A DNA stretch of 64,000 bases from Coleophoma eucalyptorum (GCA_026120035.1 JALRME010000001.1:2369909-2433908), one strand, 5' to 3'; positions 33,119-45,980 are shown, numbered from the stretch's first letter. Made by a program: numbers and translations. The notes: generated by a model from the letters alone, not told the origin.

Positions 33119-35025
33119 CTATAAGAAAATATCACAGTTAGTAGTCGATACTCTATACATACTATAGAACCTTTGATGCTTGTGTAAAGCCAAATTTAAA
33201 AATGAAATCCTCTCAGAATCTTGCCCTAGAACGACAAATCTACGCGAAATAGCGAAAACTCTTGTACGATATTCAGAAGGCAACCAGAGAATTTTAACAC
33301 CCCCTTCTGTAATCCAGTCATTTGATACATCTAGAGCTCGTAGTCTCATCTGAGTATCAGACCCTAAAACTACCTGCTTACCGTCAGCCGAGAAGGCTAC
33401 TGAGGTGACCATAGATACATGGCCTTCGAGCGTTGGCAGCATCTGCTGTCCTGTCGTCGCGTCCCAGAGCCGTACTGTCTGATCCCAAGACCCAGACACC
33501 ACCTTCTTGCCGTCAGCCGAGAAGGCTACTGAGGTGACCTCGGATGTATGGCCTTCGAGCGTCTGTAACAAAGGGCTCCAGTATTGTTCAACGATGGGTC
33601 TTTGAGTAATCCATTTTTCAATCTGGCTTTCAAATTGTTTTCTGACTAGGCTCTGAGAAGGGCTAAATATAAGGGCGGATGCATAAATCTGTAGTGGCCC
33701 TTTTTCGATGATTCCTCTGCAATAGAGAACAAATCGTCTTGCATTTTCAACAAAAGTGAGTGACTTAGGATAATCTTCGTTCAACTATTAAAAATTTTAG
33801 CTTCGTGATTCCTCTTCGGTAGGAAAGACATAAGTACTGTGAGCATATATTTAAGCTCTGTTATTATTAGAATCCCCTCAGAGATTCTGTTGATTAGACT
33901 CAGAGATTCAAGCCAAAATAAAAAGATCGTCTTTAAGAATTCATCAACTTTAGCATATGAAGTATTTATTTCATTTTCTGTGATTTCGCGAAGATGATAG
34001 ACCCAATACCGACATGCATATTGAATGTAACTTGGAAGACGTAGTCTGAGGACTATAGGGTCAATTTCGTCGACTGTTGCGCAAGGTGTCTCTAACTTGC
34101 AGATATTCTTTCCCATTGTAGTTGACATATGCTGAAGAGATCTACTACACAGTGTGGAATGTATTTCATTCGGATTGATCCAAAACCGTTCATCTTTACA
34201 TCTGTTTTTGTCGAGGAGAAAATCGCGGAACGAGGTATGGAATATTCGAACGGAGCTATCCTCGGATTCAGGGACAATTAACACAGATCGAAGGGAATTT
34301 AATATTCTTTCAACCATGACAGGTTCTATGTGATCGTCAAGGAGGTGGTGAAGGGCTTTTGGTGATAAATCGTCGAAGAGAAGAACGAGACTGCCTGTTA
34401 AAAGTCTGAAATGCTGTAAAATTTCTTCGGATTCTTCTTCATCCATGTCTTCGAGATCAAATTTCAAGATTTCAGAGTACATAGAATCAAGATCTTTGGT
34501 TCCTTGGCTGGTGGAGCTTTGGCTGCGAAGGATGACTTCAAGCCGCTTTCTAGGATTTGCATATTTTCCATTCAGAAAGCGGCACACTGTGTCGGCATAG
34601 ATGTAAAGTTTTCCGGTTCTCCTGACCAGTTCGTCCATATCTCCCCTCGGCAGTCAGTCTTGGAGTCCTGAACTTGACATCATGGACTTACGTATGTCCA
34701 TCAGCTTATCCTCAAAAATTGAGGCCACATCATGTTCGGTGTCGGATATTGAAACCATAGACAAGTCGATAAGCTTATGATTGATATTTTCAAATTCAGT
34801 AAGAAGATACTTTCCCTCTCTTCCTGTCATAAGAATCCTTAATTTGATCATGCTTCGGTTTCTTATCTCTGCCAGGAGACGAAGGACTGTCCCCATTTTC
34901 GTCTCGTCTATACATTCATCCATAGCATCAACCACAAAAGATATAAACAATGGCTGGTCTACCTCATTATTTATTCTTAACAGCGGATCCAGAATAAGCT
35001 TCTTCCATTGGACTCCAGACCACGG
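33119..35025 (-). pseudogene. 5'-truncated NACHT-WD40 (NLR-like, HNWD-type) gene with contracted WD repeats
   Basis: Remnant of a STAND protein of the fungal NACHT-WD40 group, relatives of heterokaryon-incompatibility proteins. Readable exons on the minus strand are 35025-34692, 34640-33838 and 33784-33119; both introns still splice in phase. The first exon begins in the middle of a NACHT domain: QWKKLILDPL, then Walker B-like FVVDAMDECID. An in-frame stop (35026-35028) precedes it, and no P-loop or N-terminal effector domain can be read upstream. The post-NACHT part has YIYADTVCRFL and RIFHTSFRDFLLDK. Only two WD40 repeats remain (33350-33590), nearly identical at DNA level, followed by the family's normal C-terminal end (ITEGGVKILWLPSEYR). 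The 3' end is therefore original, the repeat array is short and the 5' half is lost. A divergent transcribed fragment is not excluded. Confidence 0.7.
33350..33575 (-). repeat. Tandem near-identical WD40 repeat units
   Basis: Two adjacent copies of a roughly 126-bp unit, each with CCTTCGAGCGT and CCGTCAGCCGAGAAGGCTAC in forward reading. They encode LEGHTSEVTSVAFSADGKK and LEGHVSMVTSVAFSADGKQ. This high similarity is typical of HNWD repeat arrays that change size by recombination. Confidence 0.75.
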
Positions 35026-35027
35026 TC

Positions 35028-35840
35028 AGAGATACCTCGATTCTCCGAGATAATCCACTGCTTTCAACGCTGGCCCCCTCTTTAAGTAGCACAATGAAAC
35101 AACTACTTGTACACTTAGGTTTCGGTTTAGATCATCCGGGGAGGGTCCAAAGGGGATACACCTCAGGTCGCCAGAACGTCCTGTGGCAGGCAGCCTTGTC
35201 TGTGAGATGAGTTAGTCTTGTAAATCCTCAGGCAAACGTTCACGTGTCTGACGCGTGAACGTTAAGAGATGGCGGATAAGGGCTGACTTGTGTAAATTGT
35301 GCTTTGCGAAATTGAGGAATAGGTGATGCCACAATGAGGCCACTCGCTCGAGGATCTGGCGGGGAGGAGGGGAATCGCTTTGGCTAAGACGGACGATAAC
35401 GACTGTTTGGTTCGCATCAAATTTGGCGAATAAAGAATTCAGATCTTCATACCTGTATTATATATGTGATCTACATAGCAGGTAGTAACCCCCGACATTG
35501 TAACGAGCGTTTAATGGCTAATTAAATACCTATAAAGAGGTTCTATTAGTAACGAGTGATGCTAATCTATCGTGTGAGGGAATAAGAAATGGAGCTATAT
35601 ACGAAAGCAAGTGTGGTGGATGTTTCTGTGGGTTATTTTATTGACAGTAGAATACATTGCCATATATAGCAAATGATCCATCGAGTTTAACGGTGTCTTT
35701 ACTTGAGACATATGGATCTGAGAAAAGGGAGCAATCCCTACGTCGACTTTGAGCACGTCACATTCTCCTACTAGGCCGTATGTGCCACACTTCGGAATTG
35801 GTGAAATACAGAACACCAATCACCAGGCTACACTATGGCC
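35028..35840. other. Gene-free stretch upstream of the NLR remnant
   Basis: About 810 bp. The expected 5' half of the NACHT gene is not readable. A 10-bp perfect inverted repeat (AACGTTCACG/CGTGAACGTT) sits at 35235-35263. The part from 35400 to 35600 is AT-rich. Confidence 0.4.
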
Positions 35841-36840
35841 TTATTTGCCAGTGAATACAGGACGTCTCTTTTCCTTGAAAGCCTTCAAAGCCTCGTTGCG
35901 ATCTTCTGTTTCCACAACTCGATCATACATCTTGGTCTCGACCTCTCCTCGCGCCCAGTGTACCGCTTCCAGAGCACTTCTGACAGCTACAGGAGCACCC
36001 TCACAGATCTCGCCTGCAAGCAATACTGCTGCTCTCAAGACCTCCTCCTTTGCCTTCGCCAGCACTTCCTTCTCATCCTGACCCTCTTCTGATGTAATTT
36101 CAACCAGTCTATCAGCAATACCGAGGAAATAGGCTTCCGGGGCAGAGACACGACGACCTGTCAAGATCAGGTCTCGTGCTCTACTCATGCCAACAAGTGC
36201 AGGAAGACGGTAGGTTCCTCCAGCCCCGGGGATTATACCGAGTCTTGTTTCTGGCAGTCCAACCTGTGCTGTAGATGCCAAGACACGCAGATGTGTGCAG
36301 AGAGCAAGTTCAAGCCCACCTCCAAGGGCAAGAGAAGAGACGGCAGCGATTGTGGGGATTGGGAGCGCGGAAAGAGCTTGGAAGGTGTTGCGAAGGTTTG
36401 CGAGGAACGCATTTGTCCTATAATCTGTCAATTAATGCCCCAAAAGCCCACCTAGTGAAAACATACTCCTCAGGCGTAAAACCTGCTCTTTCCTTTAGAT
36501 CTGCGCCAGCGCAGAAACAGCTATCGACCTCACTAGCCAAGATCAATGCTCTCACGGGCCCAAGGTCATTCTTCCCCTCGATAGTCTTCGCAAGGTCAAC
36601 TTCGTTTCCATGCGAGTCGTATTGACTTGCTACGCTCCTGATATTGTTTGAAAGCTCCAGGAGAAGCTGCCGCGAAATTGCATTGCGCGCGGATGGCCGA
36701 TTGAGGTTCAAAATACGGATTCGGCCGCTGCCAGGTGCAGCGACATCGTGAACACTAATCACAGGAGATGGGGATGGTGTCGAGTAGCATCGTCGGACTA
36801 TTCGTGGTAGAGAAGACGGGATGGGTCGGTGAAGGCGCAT
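35841..36840 (-). CDS. Mitochondrial enoyl-CoA hydratase/isomerase family protein (methylglutaconyl-CoA hydratase-like)
   Basis: Crotonase-fold enzyme of 316 residues. Exons 36840-36467 and 36417-35841 (minus strand) join in phase 2 across a 49-bp intron, restoring FTPEETNAFLANLR. The N-terminus (MRLHRPIPSSLPRIVRRCY) is arginine-rich without acidic residues, a mitochondrial presequence. Crotonase motifs: LNRPSARNAIS, SCFCAGADLKER (first oxyanion-hole strand), SSLALGGGLELALCTHLRV (second) and LPETRLGIIPGAGGTYRL with the catalytic glutamate. The pattern is closest to AUH-type 3-methylglutaconyl-CoA hydratase in leucine breakdown. Another enoyl-CoA hydratase is possible. It diverges from the ankyrin gene with a 270-bp shared promoter. 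Confidence 0.9.
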
Positions 36841-37110
36841 TGTGAAAGATATTTTCGTGGTTTTTGTTTACCTTCAGCCAGGGCAAGAAGGAAAAGCTGG
36901 GGTACTTTACGGGTAGCCTCGGCACCAGTCAGGCCTCGAGGAATTTGGCGATGTCATCATTCATGCATGCTCGATTATCCAAGCAATTCTTCTAGAACCT
37001 TTGCTTTGGAGATATATAGCCTTGATCTGGCTGTCTTCCTAATCCTCCGATAGTTTCCGCCCGAAGTACGATCCCCTCCCTCCTGTCATCAAGACAGCTC
37101 ATCCTACATA

Positions 37111-37781
37111 ATGGCTCAGACCAACGGAAACGGCGTACACAGCGTACAATCATTGCCCCCAGAAGCGATTGCTCTCGCCACAAGAATGTTCGACGCAGCA
37201 AGGTCTGGGCAAATGGATATATTTCAACAGGCTCTCCCACTCGGTTTGCCGGCTAATATGACAAATGACAAAGGAGATAGTCTTGTAAGTTTTCTAATTA
37301 TCTTAACTTATCCTCAAGCGGTTGACTCTTGCATCACGTGAGTGAGACGTGAAGTGCGAATAAGGTTTATTGATTATTCAGACCTGCTATCAAAAGAAGT
37401 CTGAGATATGTTCTAATGTAAACATAGGTCATGCTGGCTGCATACCACGGCCACGCACCGCTTGTCAAATTGCTTCTAGAACATGGAGCTGATCCGAACG
37501 CCGTTAACGACCGAGGACAATCACCATTAGCGGGAGCAGTTTTCAAGCAAGAAGTGGATGTAGTACAGGTATTTCTGGACTTTCACACTGGGGGCTTAGT
37601 TGAATACTAACTTTTTTCACAGGCGTTATTAGATGGGGGAGCAGATCCTGAGCATGGCCAGCCTAGTGCTATGGATGCAGTTGTGCTCTTCAAGCAGGAA
37701 GAGCAGTGGAAAACGAAGTTTGAAGAAGCACCGGGTAGGGGTAAGGCTGCTTCATCTCAGAGTAGCAATCCGGAACCGTGA
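37111..37781 (+). CDS. Small ankyrin-repeat protein
   Basis: Soluble protein of 157 residues. Exons 37111-37284, 37428-37568 and 37623-37781, all phase 0. About three ankyrin units can be read: ATRMFDAARSGQMDIFQQALPLGLPA, then VMLAAYHGHAPLVKLLLEHG with DPNAVNDRGQSPLAGAVFK, then ALLDGGADPEHGQPSAMDAVVLFK. A short, charged, serine-rich tail follows. Such single-domain fungal ankyrin proteins are conserved but their partners are generally unknown. The first intron (143 bp) is longer than usual here. Confidence 0.88.
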
Positions 37782-39102
37782 CCTAAGTATGCTCATATAA
37801 TTATACATTAGAAGTCTTACACTCACTCTTCCATATTGGGTGAAAGGATTCTGTTGCTGTGCTGTGACTTTGCAATCCCTCTCTTATACATCGCTTTGCA
37901 AATTATGTGACCGGCGCTTAAACATTTTCTGCGTTGATAATCTATAGATCTAGCAAGGACTAGTTCTCAATCTTTATTTCCTAGCTTTGACAAGCTCGAG
38001 AATCAACCATAGGTGATCAAAAAGTCGTATATTCCCAAAGTGGAATAAAATGCCAAACCGTATTCTATATTTCCGGAAGAAGATGTCGAACTGAGGTAGG
38101 CGAGGACAAATTCCAATGAAAAGAAAGTTAAAAAGAAGAAAGTCCTGTAAAATCTTCGGGATCTTATATTTATATTCATATCTTGCCAAAGGACTTTGAC
38201 CTGAATCACCAAACCTGATGGCCGCCTAGCCTTTGACTCATGCATGCAAAAGAATTATTTTATCACATTCTCGGTGATTCTTGTTGTCATAAACCTTTGG
38301 AATAGGCTGTACTTACAGAAAGGAAAATTCTACATAATGCGATGGCAACTCTCTCCACCTTAGTCTACATCATAAGCTCAATATGACAATAAACCCTTCA
38401 TATACAACAATGCATTAATTGTCTACAACTTAACAGCCCCTTCAATTTTAAGAGGTGCAGCTATGGGTGGTACTAGCACCCTTGGTCCTGGAGAAGAAGG
38501 AAGACTTGGATGCGTTGCACTACTTTATTGCCTCCCGGACTTTCCCACGCGCTTTCCCTAGACGCACTTCAGATCAGGACAACTTCACAATTTATTTCTT
38601 GCAAAGAGATATAAATCGATCTTCGCGTCTTTTGATTCTGACCTTAGGGGTGCAACCAGAAATACAAACGCGCAATATTTTCTTCGTATCTTCAAATTGT
38701 GCTCTTGGCCTGCAGGTACCATTGTAACAAGACATAGACGCGCACACGTCTTTTTCTTCACATCTTCAAATTGTACTCTATGGGTACAACTCCCACAAGG
38801 AGTAACTCGCCTTCGCGTCTTTCAATCTCAATCCACAAGAACCGTCACTACCACCACATTCTCCAACGCAACCTATCATATTATACCGTTGAGAGAACCA
38901 TCGTATTGTCGGATCTCTTACATGCTATGAACTACCGGAAAATCCAACCAAACCTCACCAATTTTAAAGCCGAAATTAGTTGGGATCTTCTACAACAGTA
39001 ATAATATTAAGCGACAAGCGACCACAGTCATCAAGAGGCTTGCAGTCTTCTGCCTCGCACTCAGCTACTCCAATTAATAGAGTTGCACTTGTCAATAAGA
39101 TC
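37782..39102. other. Intergenic region and probable long 5' leader of the AT-hook gene
   Basis: About 1.3 kb. The proximal part (38450-39100) is pyrimidine-rich and contains an imperfect direct duplication: the 13-bp block ATCTTCAAATTGT occurs at 38688-38700 and 38762-38774 with similar flanks. Short open frames here are not supported as genes. Confidence 0.4.
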
Positions 39103-40464
39103 ATGCCAGCGAGAAAGCCAACCAAGATGGTGCCATATATTGCACCACCACCACCACCACCATGTCATATGAACACCAGCGCGCTACCACCTGCACCTCC
39201 TCGTCTTGCCTACGGACACTGCACGCCGGCACAAGCACGCTGGGCAGCCGAAGCAGCAAGAATTTGGAGCCAGAGCTTACCATCACTTCCAACAACTGTC
39301 TACAACCCATGGGCAATCTGCGCAGAGTGCAAACAGTTCATCTATACACAATACGAGGGCATAGAAGGTGACAAGATCGTTTCTGATGGCAGTCCCTTGG
39401 GCCCGATTCCCGATGCTTTTGCGCTGCAGGGATATAAGGTTCCATTCAGTGGTCTGCAGGATTCCGCCACCGCTGGTACTATGGTTGCATCTTCCGCCTA
39501 TGGAACTCCATCAGCAGCTGGTCCATCATCTGGTCTTAAAGTTGAGCATGCTCTGAATGCACTCTATCCCACCGTTGCCAGCTTCCATGCTGTCACTAAT
39601 CGTAATAATATCACAACACCCGGTGTCAAGAGAGGATCATCTTCAAATCCAGATCTTCCAGAGACCCCTGACGCTGAGGAATCCAGTGTTCGTCGATCTA
39701 AGCGAGCAAAAAAGTCTCTTGCCAGCAACTTCACGCCTGTACCAGCTGCAAAGCTAACACCAAAGCCTACTATGCCCTCACCAGCTCAAGCTGGAGGAGT
39801 TCCAGTTAAGCGTGGCCGCGGTCGTCCTCGAAAATATCCTGTTCCAGCATCATCTCTTGCATCATCACCCTTGGCTCAGCTAACCAATGGTGCACAACAG
39901 AAGCCTGTGAGTGATTCCTTCCAACCATGACTTAGCTCAAGCATGAGCCTCTAATTTCTAGAGCCCAAACTAATATACGTATAGATTGGCTATTATCCAC
40001 CCGGCTCTATTCAAGTCGTAAACCATCCTCAGAATGTAGCAATTGTCGCCAAGCCAGCTAGAGTCCAGAACCAAGCCCAAGGCCCAAAGCCATCTCAACC
40101 CCAGAAGTCATCTCAGCAAGCTCAGAGCAGCAAGCAGCAGCATGCCCACGGCAAACAGCCTCAGACCATAAAGCTAGCTCGCCAGAAACCGCCCAACCCC
40201 TCCCTGTTACCAGGAGCAGCACCAGACTCCAGCTGGCTATCCACACTGGCGGCTAAGATCGCAGCTGCAATGTTCACACGGGCCAGTGGTACCGAAGAAG
40301 GGCGGGACTTGATCCGAAAGATTGGAGAAGACATGGGAAGCCAGTTGCTCGATGAGTTGGACAAGTTAGGGGTTGATGCAGAGCAGGCGAAGATTGTCGC
40401 CGAGGCGTGGACCAATGGCGCTTTCAAGGGAATGTGGTTTCGTGAAGGGATTGAGAGTGAGTGA
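39103..40464 (+). CDS. AT-hook DNA-binding protein
   Basis: Likely nuclear protein of 427 residues. Exons 39103-39906 and 39985-40464, phase 0. The start is the first ATG followed by low-complexity protein sequence (MPARKPTKMVPYI, then a proline run). A conserved-looking N-terminal block contains CTPAQARWAAEAARIW and WAICAECKQFIYTQYEG. One AT-hook is clear: KRGRGRPRKYP, preceded by the basic VRRSKRAKKS, a candidate nuclear localisation signal. After a Gln/Ser-rich linker, the C-terminus forms a predicted helical region (SWLSTLAAKIAAAMF to AEAWTNGAFKGMWFREG). AT-hooks bind the minor groove of AT tracts; the target loci are unknown. Confidence 0.85.
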
Positions 40465-41097
40465 GGGGATGGATATATGCGCATACATGCGGGCGGGGCT
40501 GCAAGGGAGATACATCGAAACCTCTTGAACTCTCAACGAGTCAGTCGTTGCTAATGTAGACACTTAAAAGGTTAGGAAGGTTGGGATATGGTGGCCACGG
40601 AGCAATCATTGATGGCATCCTCTATTAAGCCTTCCAATGCTCAGTCATTTGGACGCAAACGGTAGCAATTTGTTAATGGAAGAAATTAGAGCGATCTTTG
40701 CATTAGAAGGTAGTAAAACAATAAAGCACAGAGATAATAAAGTTTCTGTTCATAACATATCGTAAAATTTCGTCTTTGATCCATGCCACCAAACATCATG
40801 CATGCAATGCCACCTCGTAAGCTGACTCGTTACGCTCGACTTTCTAACATATTAAAACCGCGAACGTAAGAAGAGAGCACCACACCCAAAATCGCTTTTC
40901 CTCCTATAGAGCATAAAGTACAACCAAATGGTAAAACGGACAAAGGTGGGTATAATAAATCATCAGAAAAGAAAGCAAACGAAACGCCGGCCTCCAAATA
41001 ATAAAGCCAGCAAAAATACTTAATCCCGTTTTGCACCAGCGCCGACCCCCATGCATGTGTGCACACACGTCTCTTGTCGTACAAGTTCACATGTAGT
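40465..41097. other. Convergent intergenic region
   Basis: About 630 bp between the AT-hook gene and the end of the convergent Sec7 gene; presumed 3' untranslated regions. Nothing else seen. Confidence 0.4.
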
Positions 41098-44000
41098 CTA
41101 GCCGTGTAAAGGCCCGTCTTCGATCTCGGACTCTGCCCCTTCTTCCTCTTCCTCTTCACGGTGTTCCATCATCTCCTTCTCTTTTGCCCTCTCGGCATAG
41201 GTCTTTTCCCTTGAAGTTTGTGCAAAATGCAAAGTATCAATGTAAGTTCTGAATTTGACAATTTCTCGCAGTAAGTATGAGGACTTCCTCTCCCAGTTTG
41301 CCATTGCTTTTTGTGCATTAGGATGGCGTGGAGTAAACTACATGGTTCATTAGTTTTGGCCCTGTAATTGCAATGTTTGAACTTACAGCTAATTGCATAG
41401 GGTTTCGAAGTTGATTGTGCTTCTGTAGTTCCTGTTCGATCCCAGTGACATAATCTGTCAAAGTCTTGAGTTGATCCGCTTCCATGAGATTCGAGGAGCG
41501 CATGCTTTGTGTAGGCGGCGTCCATTCAGAGATATTGATACGATCACCAGGTAAACGTCCACGAATGGCTCCACCAGGACCTTGATCAAAACTTCCACGC
41601 AAAGAACTCTGCATGCTTGGCCGAGCACCTCCTGACGTAGAGGGTCTACCAGCTTCGTTGATGGCGGTCACCAAGGCATTATTAACAATTGCTTCACTCC
41701 ATCCAAACTCGATGTTGGAGATACCGCCCACAAGTGGATGATTGGAAAGACGAGCCGACCAGTAATTGGCTGTGGAAACAAACTCCTTGACAATGTCGGG
41801 GGTTCCGACTTGGAAAAGATGAACAGCACCAGTAGGAAGGCTCAAGGCCCAAACATGTGGACGAGCTTTGCTGTACCCGGGCGATGGTAATGCTGAAGCA
41901 ATGGTTTGCCGTAACAAAAATGAGCCTAATGATTCCGCGTTCTCCTGCCAGTTGCCTCCACCTACAACCGTCTGCCCTGGAGCTTTGGACTTGGCCTTAT
42001 GCCGAAGTGACTTTGTTGAGAAGGAAAACAGCGACATGTACCCCTTCTCAATAACAGCGAATGTTTCACTCCAGTTGCGATCTTTGGCTTTCTTGTCCAG
42101 AGCCTCCAAATGATGCTTGTGTTTAACAATTCCTTCTTTTGCCCATGGGGCACCTGTCAACTCGAGAGACTCGTCTTCCAGCAGAGGCATTGCACGAATG
42201 TCTTCTGAACCGGAATTGGAAGTGTGTGAAGTGTGTGATTCCTCCCGAATAATCGCTTGTGAGAGCGCGTTAGCAAAACCAATTGACTGCTGATAATCGT
42301 TGTTGTGCCAGCTAGATCCGAAAGAGTCTACGGACATAGAGGTATGAGTTTTGCCCAAAGAGTACTTGCTCCACGTACTAGAGGCGACGGAAGGACTCCA
42401 CATTGAGGATTGGTCATCCAGACTAGTACGACTAGATCCCATACCAGAGTTTGGATAGACGCGAGCACGAGATCTATTTTTGTTGGTCCATTTGCCGTTA
42501 GGCCCGCGGACTGTGTCTGCAGTCCTCCCACGCATGTAGCTCTGGGTCTCTGAGGGTGCTTTGCTAAGAACACTAGGGGTACGTCGAAGCATCCCACTGG
42601 CGAACACCGAGAGCGTGTTCGAGGATTGAGTTGGGGGGGACTTCTCAACGGGTGCACCAAAAAGTGGAAGACGCTCGTTGCGGATAGAGATATAGAAGTC
42701 CTTCAGAACAATCTCAACTTGGACTTCCCAGGTTCTCAAGGTACCATGGAACGGTGCTTTCACCAGTGGTCCACAATCATCCATAGGGGTATCGTAGTCT
42801 AAAGGAGTGGGTGCATTGCCACCCAGATCAGAATCAACTCGAGGCAGCGGCCTGAACGAGTTCCTCCATGATGGTCTCTCAACCTCCAGTGAAGGTCGTT
42901 CGGCCTTGGCTGGTGTTTCTCCTTGTTTTGTACTTGTGGGGTCCATGAAAGCTTGGCCTTTCCCCGGCAATACTGAAGGTCTCTGCGGTTCAAATGCGTC
43001 TGGCGCAGAGTCTGCAACGGCTCTTCTGATAGTTGGCATAGTGTTCTTGATGAATTGACTGCGCGTCATCTTTTGCTCAATATCTGCCATGTGAAGATCC
43101 GTGTTTAAGAGGAGAATTGAGTAGCAAATCGTGTGAACAACATCTATACATATTAGCCATGCTCGGTCTTTATACTGCACCACGTCACTCACCAGTAACC
43201 TTGAATCCATGGTCTGGGTTGCACTGACACCACCTCTTTGCGAATGCATCAAGTATTCGGTCAACTTGCTGACTCTCCCCTTTCAGAACCAACCGGCCAC
43301 ATAGATTGCGCAATGCCGCCAGGATGTTTAAGTTTGCAAAATCGTACAGCTCCATGTATGCCAGCAAAGTTCTCAGCCGTACTGGACCATCCTCACCCAT
43401 CCACGCTGCTGCTTTCTCCTTCTGTATGAAGTCCTCATTGCCATCATAGATCTTCTTCGCTTTCTCCCGCTCTCCTTCTGTGGGCGTTGGATCGATAATC
43501 GTGGGTCCAAAATCATCAAGAGCTCTAATAGCTTCAGCTGCAGTTAGAAGCTGGCGGCTTGAAGAGAGATCTTCTTCGCTTTCCCCTTCAATTTGTACAA
43601 TTGGTAAACTATTCACAGATTTGAAAGGTTCGGTTGAGCCAGAGACATTCTCAGCCTGCTTATCCTTCCGCAATGCCAGTTTCGACCCAGTAAGATCCTC
43701 CTCCGAAGATGTGGGCTCCAACCAAACACGATGCTCTTTCGTTGGCGGGGCTGTGGGAGTTTTTGTCGGCGTAAGCATGACCCATTCCTCATCCGCTCCG
43801 GCCTTGGGCTTGGTTGCGCCATTCTCTGTAATGGCACTTGCACTCTGTGAAGAACTGAGAGCCGGCGACGATGCTCTGGCGAGAGATGCCGGTGATCGTC
43901 TCGAATGGGCGCGCTCATACTCAGCAACAAGGGCTATGTCTCTTGCTACCGTAGTTGCTGGTGCTAGTGATGGAGACGCCGGAGGGGCTGGACTCGGAAT

Positions 44001-45980
44001 CCATTTTGTATCGTTTGTATCGTTTGCATCCATTGCAGGTGCAGGTTTCTCATCTGTAGTACTACTATGGGTATCGCCGTTTTCGCTATTGTCTTGAAGA
44101 AACGTGACGTCGCTTCCGTCTTGGGCTTTTCCGTCTGCGGCTGCTGGTGAGCTGGAATTAGGGTTCAGCAGTCCGGACTCGGTGCTGGGGGATTTTTCGA
44201 GACCTTCTCTCGATCGATTGTCTACTGTTCTTATCGTTGCATTTTTGTCTGGGGTATACTCTGGGGAGAATCCTCGAATATCTCGTTCATCATAATCCGT
44301 GTAATCACTTACATGGCTCCCAAGCGTGCTCTGTGTGTGGGACTGCTTAACTTTTACAGGACTTTGTAGATATGGGCTCATGACCTTCCGGAGGCTGCTT
44401 ACGGGGCTCGCTTGAGGTTGAGGCAAGTTCTCCCGTTCGGCTGGGAGCAAGGTTGGGACGATGGGTACAGGAACTGGCACCTCAGTCTCAGAGACTGACT
44501 TCTTGCGTCTACGAAAGAAGGAAGATGGCTTTTTCGTGAGCGTATGCTCTTTGGAAGGTTGTGGTGGTGCGTTTTGAGTCTTTGTTTGGGCACCAACATG
44601 TTGCATCTTACTGCTTGGACGTTCCATGGTTTCAGCAGACGTGTTGGAACCGTACGACGGAAGCGGTTCGCCAACATGGATGTTTTTCGATGAACCAAAA
44701 ACCCTTCTGAAGAAACCAGGTCGCTCCTTAGGTTGCTGCTGTGTCGGTGCTGGCACTCCTTCTTTTGTCTTCCCGTAGCCGACATGAGGAGCTGGTGCAG
44801 GTTCTTCTTTATTGAAGGCTGGAAGCGCTGGCAACTCACGGTTCTTGTCCTGAAGTCCATAGTCATACATGTGGTTCACAGCGGTGGTTGACTTCGCCTT
44901 GTATGCACTCTTGGTTGATCTGGCACTTCTCTTTCTCTCCAGCTTCTGCATTGAATCGACGGAAGAAGATTCGGGTAGTAGGATAGGGGAGGCAGGTCGC
45001 ATCCTTCGCGGACCCCCAGGCACAGTCGGAGTTGGAGCCGCTTCGTAATCGTAAGGAGAGAAGGAGGTCATACTCGAGTTTAGTTGAGCAGCCATTGCAT
45101 CTGCCTGCGCAGTAACGCTATGTTGGTCACTGCCATAATCGAAGCTCGCAGCTCTCCCCGACAACCCATGCGTCCATCTCTGCGTGCCTGTAACCTGCGC
45201 ATAACCCAGATCCATGCTGGCTGTGCTGCTTCCTTTGCTGCTTGATTTGCCGCCCCGCGAATGCGTCTTCCGTGGAGGTATCGGCACAGGAGGTCCCCTT
45301 TCTGCGAATTTCTGACTCCCAGCTGTATCCCTGCGACCGCTTTTGGTCTTGTTCAGCCCAGACGGAAAATTCGAGCCACTGTTACTGCGTCTGCCGCGTG
45401 CAAAATGTTCGGAATATCGGCTGGAATCATCGGCGTTATCATAATCTGAGCTATAGGAGTAACTGTGTCCTGGACCTCTAGGCTGTCTAGGAGTGAATGT
45501 TTGCGCGGGATGATACGAATCGTCTCTGTCGCCGAAGGATGAGTATAATTGCTCCTCCTCTACCGTAGGATTTCTTTGTCCAAAGCTTGTATTGAAATTC
45601 ACGTTGTCAAAAGAGAATTGGTCGAGGGAAAGTAGCATGTGGTCCACCAGTGAGTCCCTTGTAATGTTTCGCGGACTGAGCGACAGGTCGTGAGAATCGC
45701 GATTTATCCGACTTCTCTCAGGCTCAGTCTCATTCTCTTTGTTGGATTGGTGATCAACGGGTGTTATATCATCCAGGAACGTCTCCCTTGGGCCCGTCTT
45801 TACTCTAAGCGCCCGATTGGCAGCAGTAATGTTGGCTTTCGCAAGTCGAGGTTTTGATTCGGGAGTCTGTGGCGGAGATACCTCCTTCCCCTTGCCTTTG
45901 TTGTAGCCGGTGTCAACATTCAGAGACACCCCGAGTCGTTTTGTTGGAGATGTCACCCTGTTCTCATCGAAATGCTGCAT
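41098..45980 (-). CDS. Large Sec7-PH Arf guanine nucleotide exchange factor
   Basis: Cytosolic/peripheral membrane exchange factor for Arf-type GTPases, 1594 residues. Exons 45980-43193, 43143-41387 and 41337-41098 (minus strand) keep phase. The first 800 or so residues are disordered and rich in Ser, Pro and Lys/Arg, with many phosphorylation-type motifs. The Sec7 domain spans roughly residues 850-1000. Its catalytic glutamate is in RLVLKGESQQVDRILDAF (near residue 902), and SILLLNTDLHMADIEQKMT follows after the first intron. A PH domain starts near residue 1255 (WAKEGIVKHKHHLEALDKK, NWSETFAVIEKGYMSLF). The C-terminus is a coiled coil ending in an acidic Glu run. This layout matches the fungal Syt1/EFA6 group, which acts on Arf/Arl at the plasma membrane or trans-Golgi. 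A TTG-initiated extension upstream was ignored. Confidence 0.9.
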
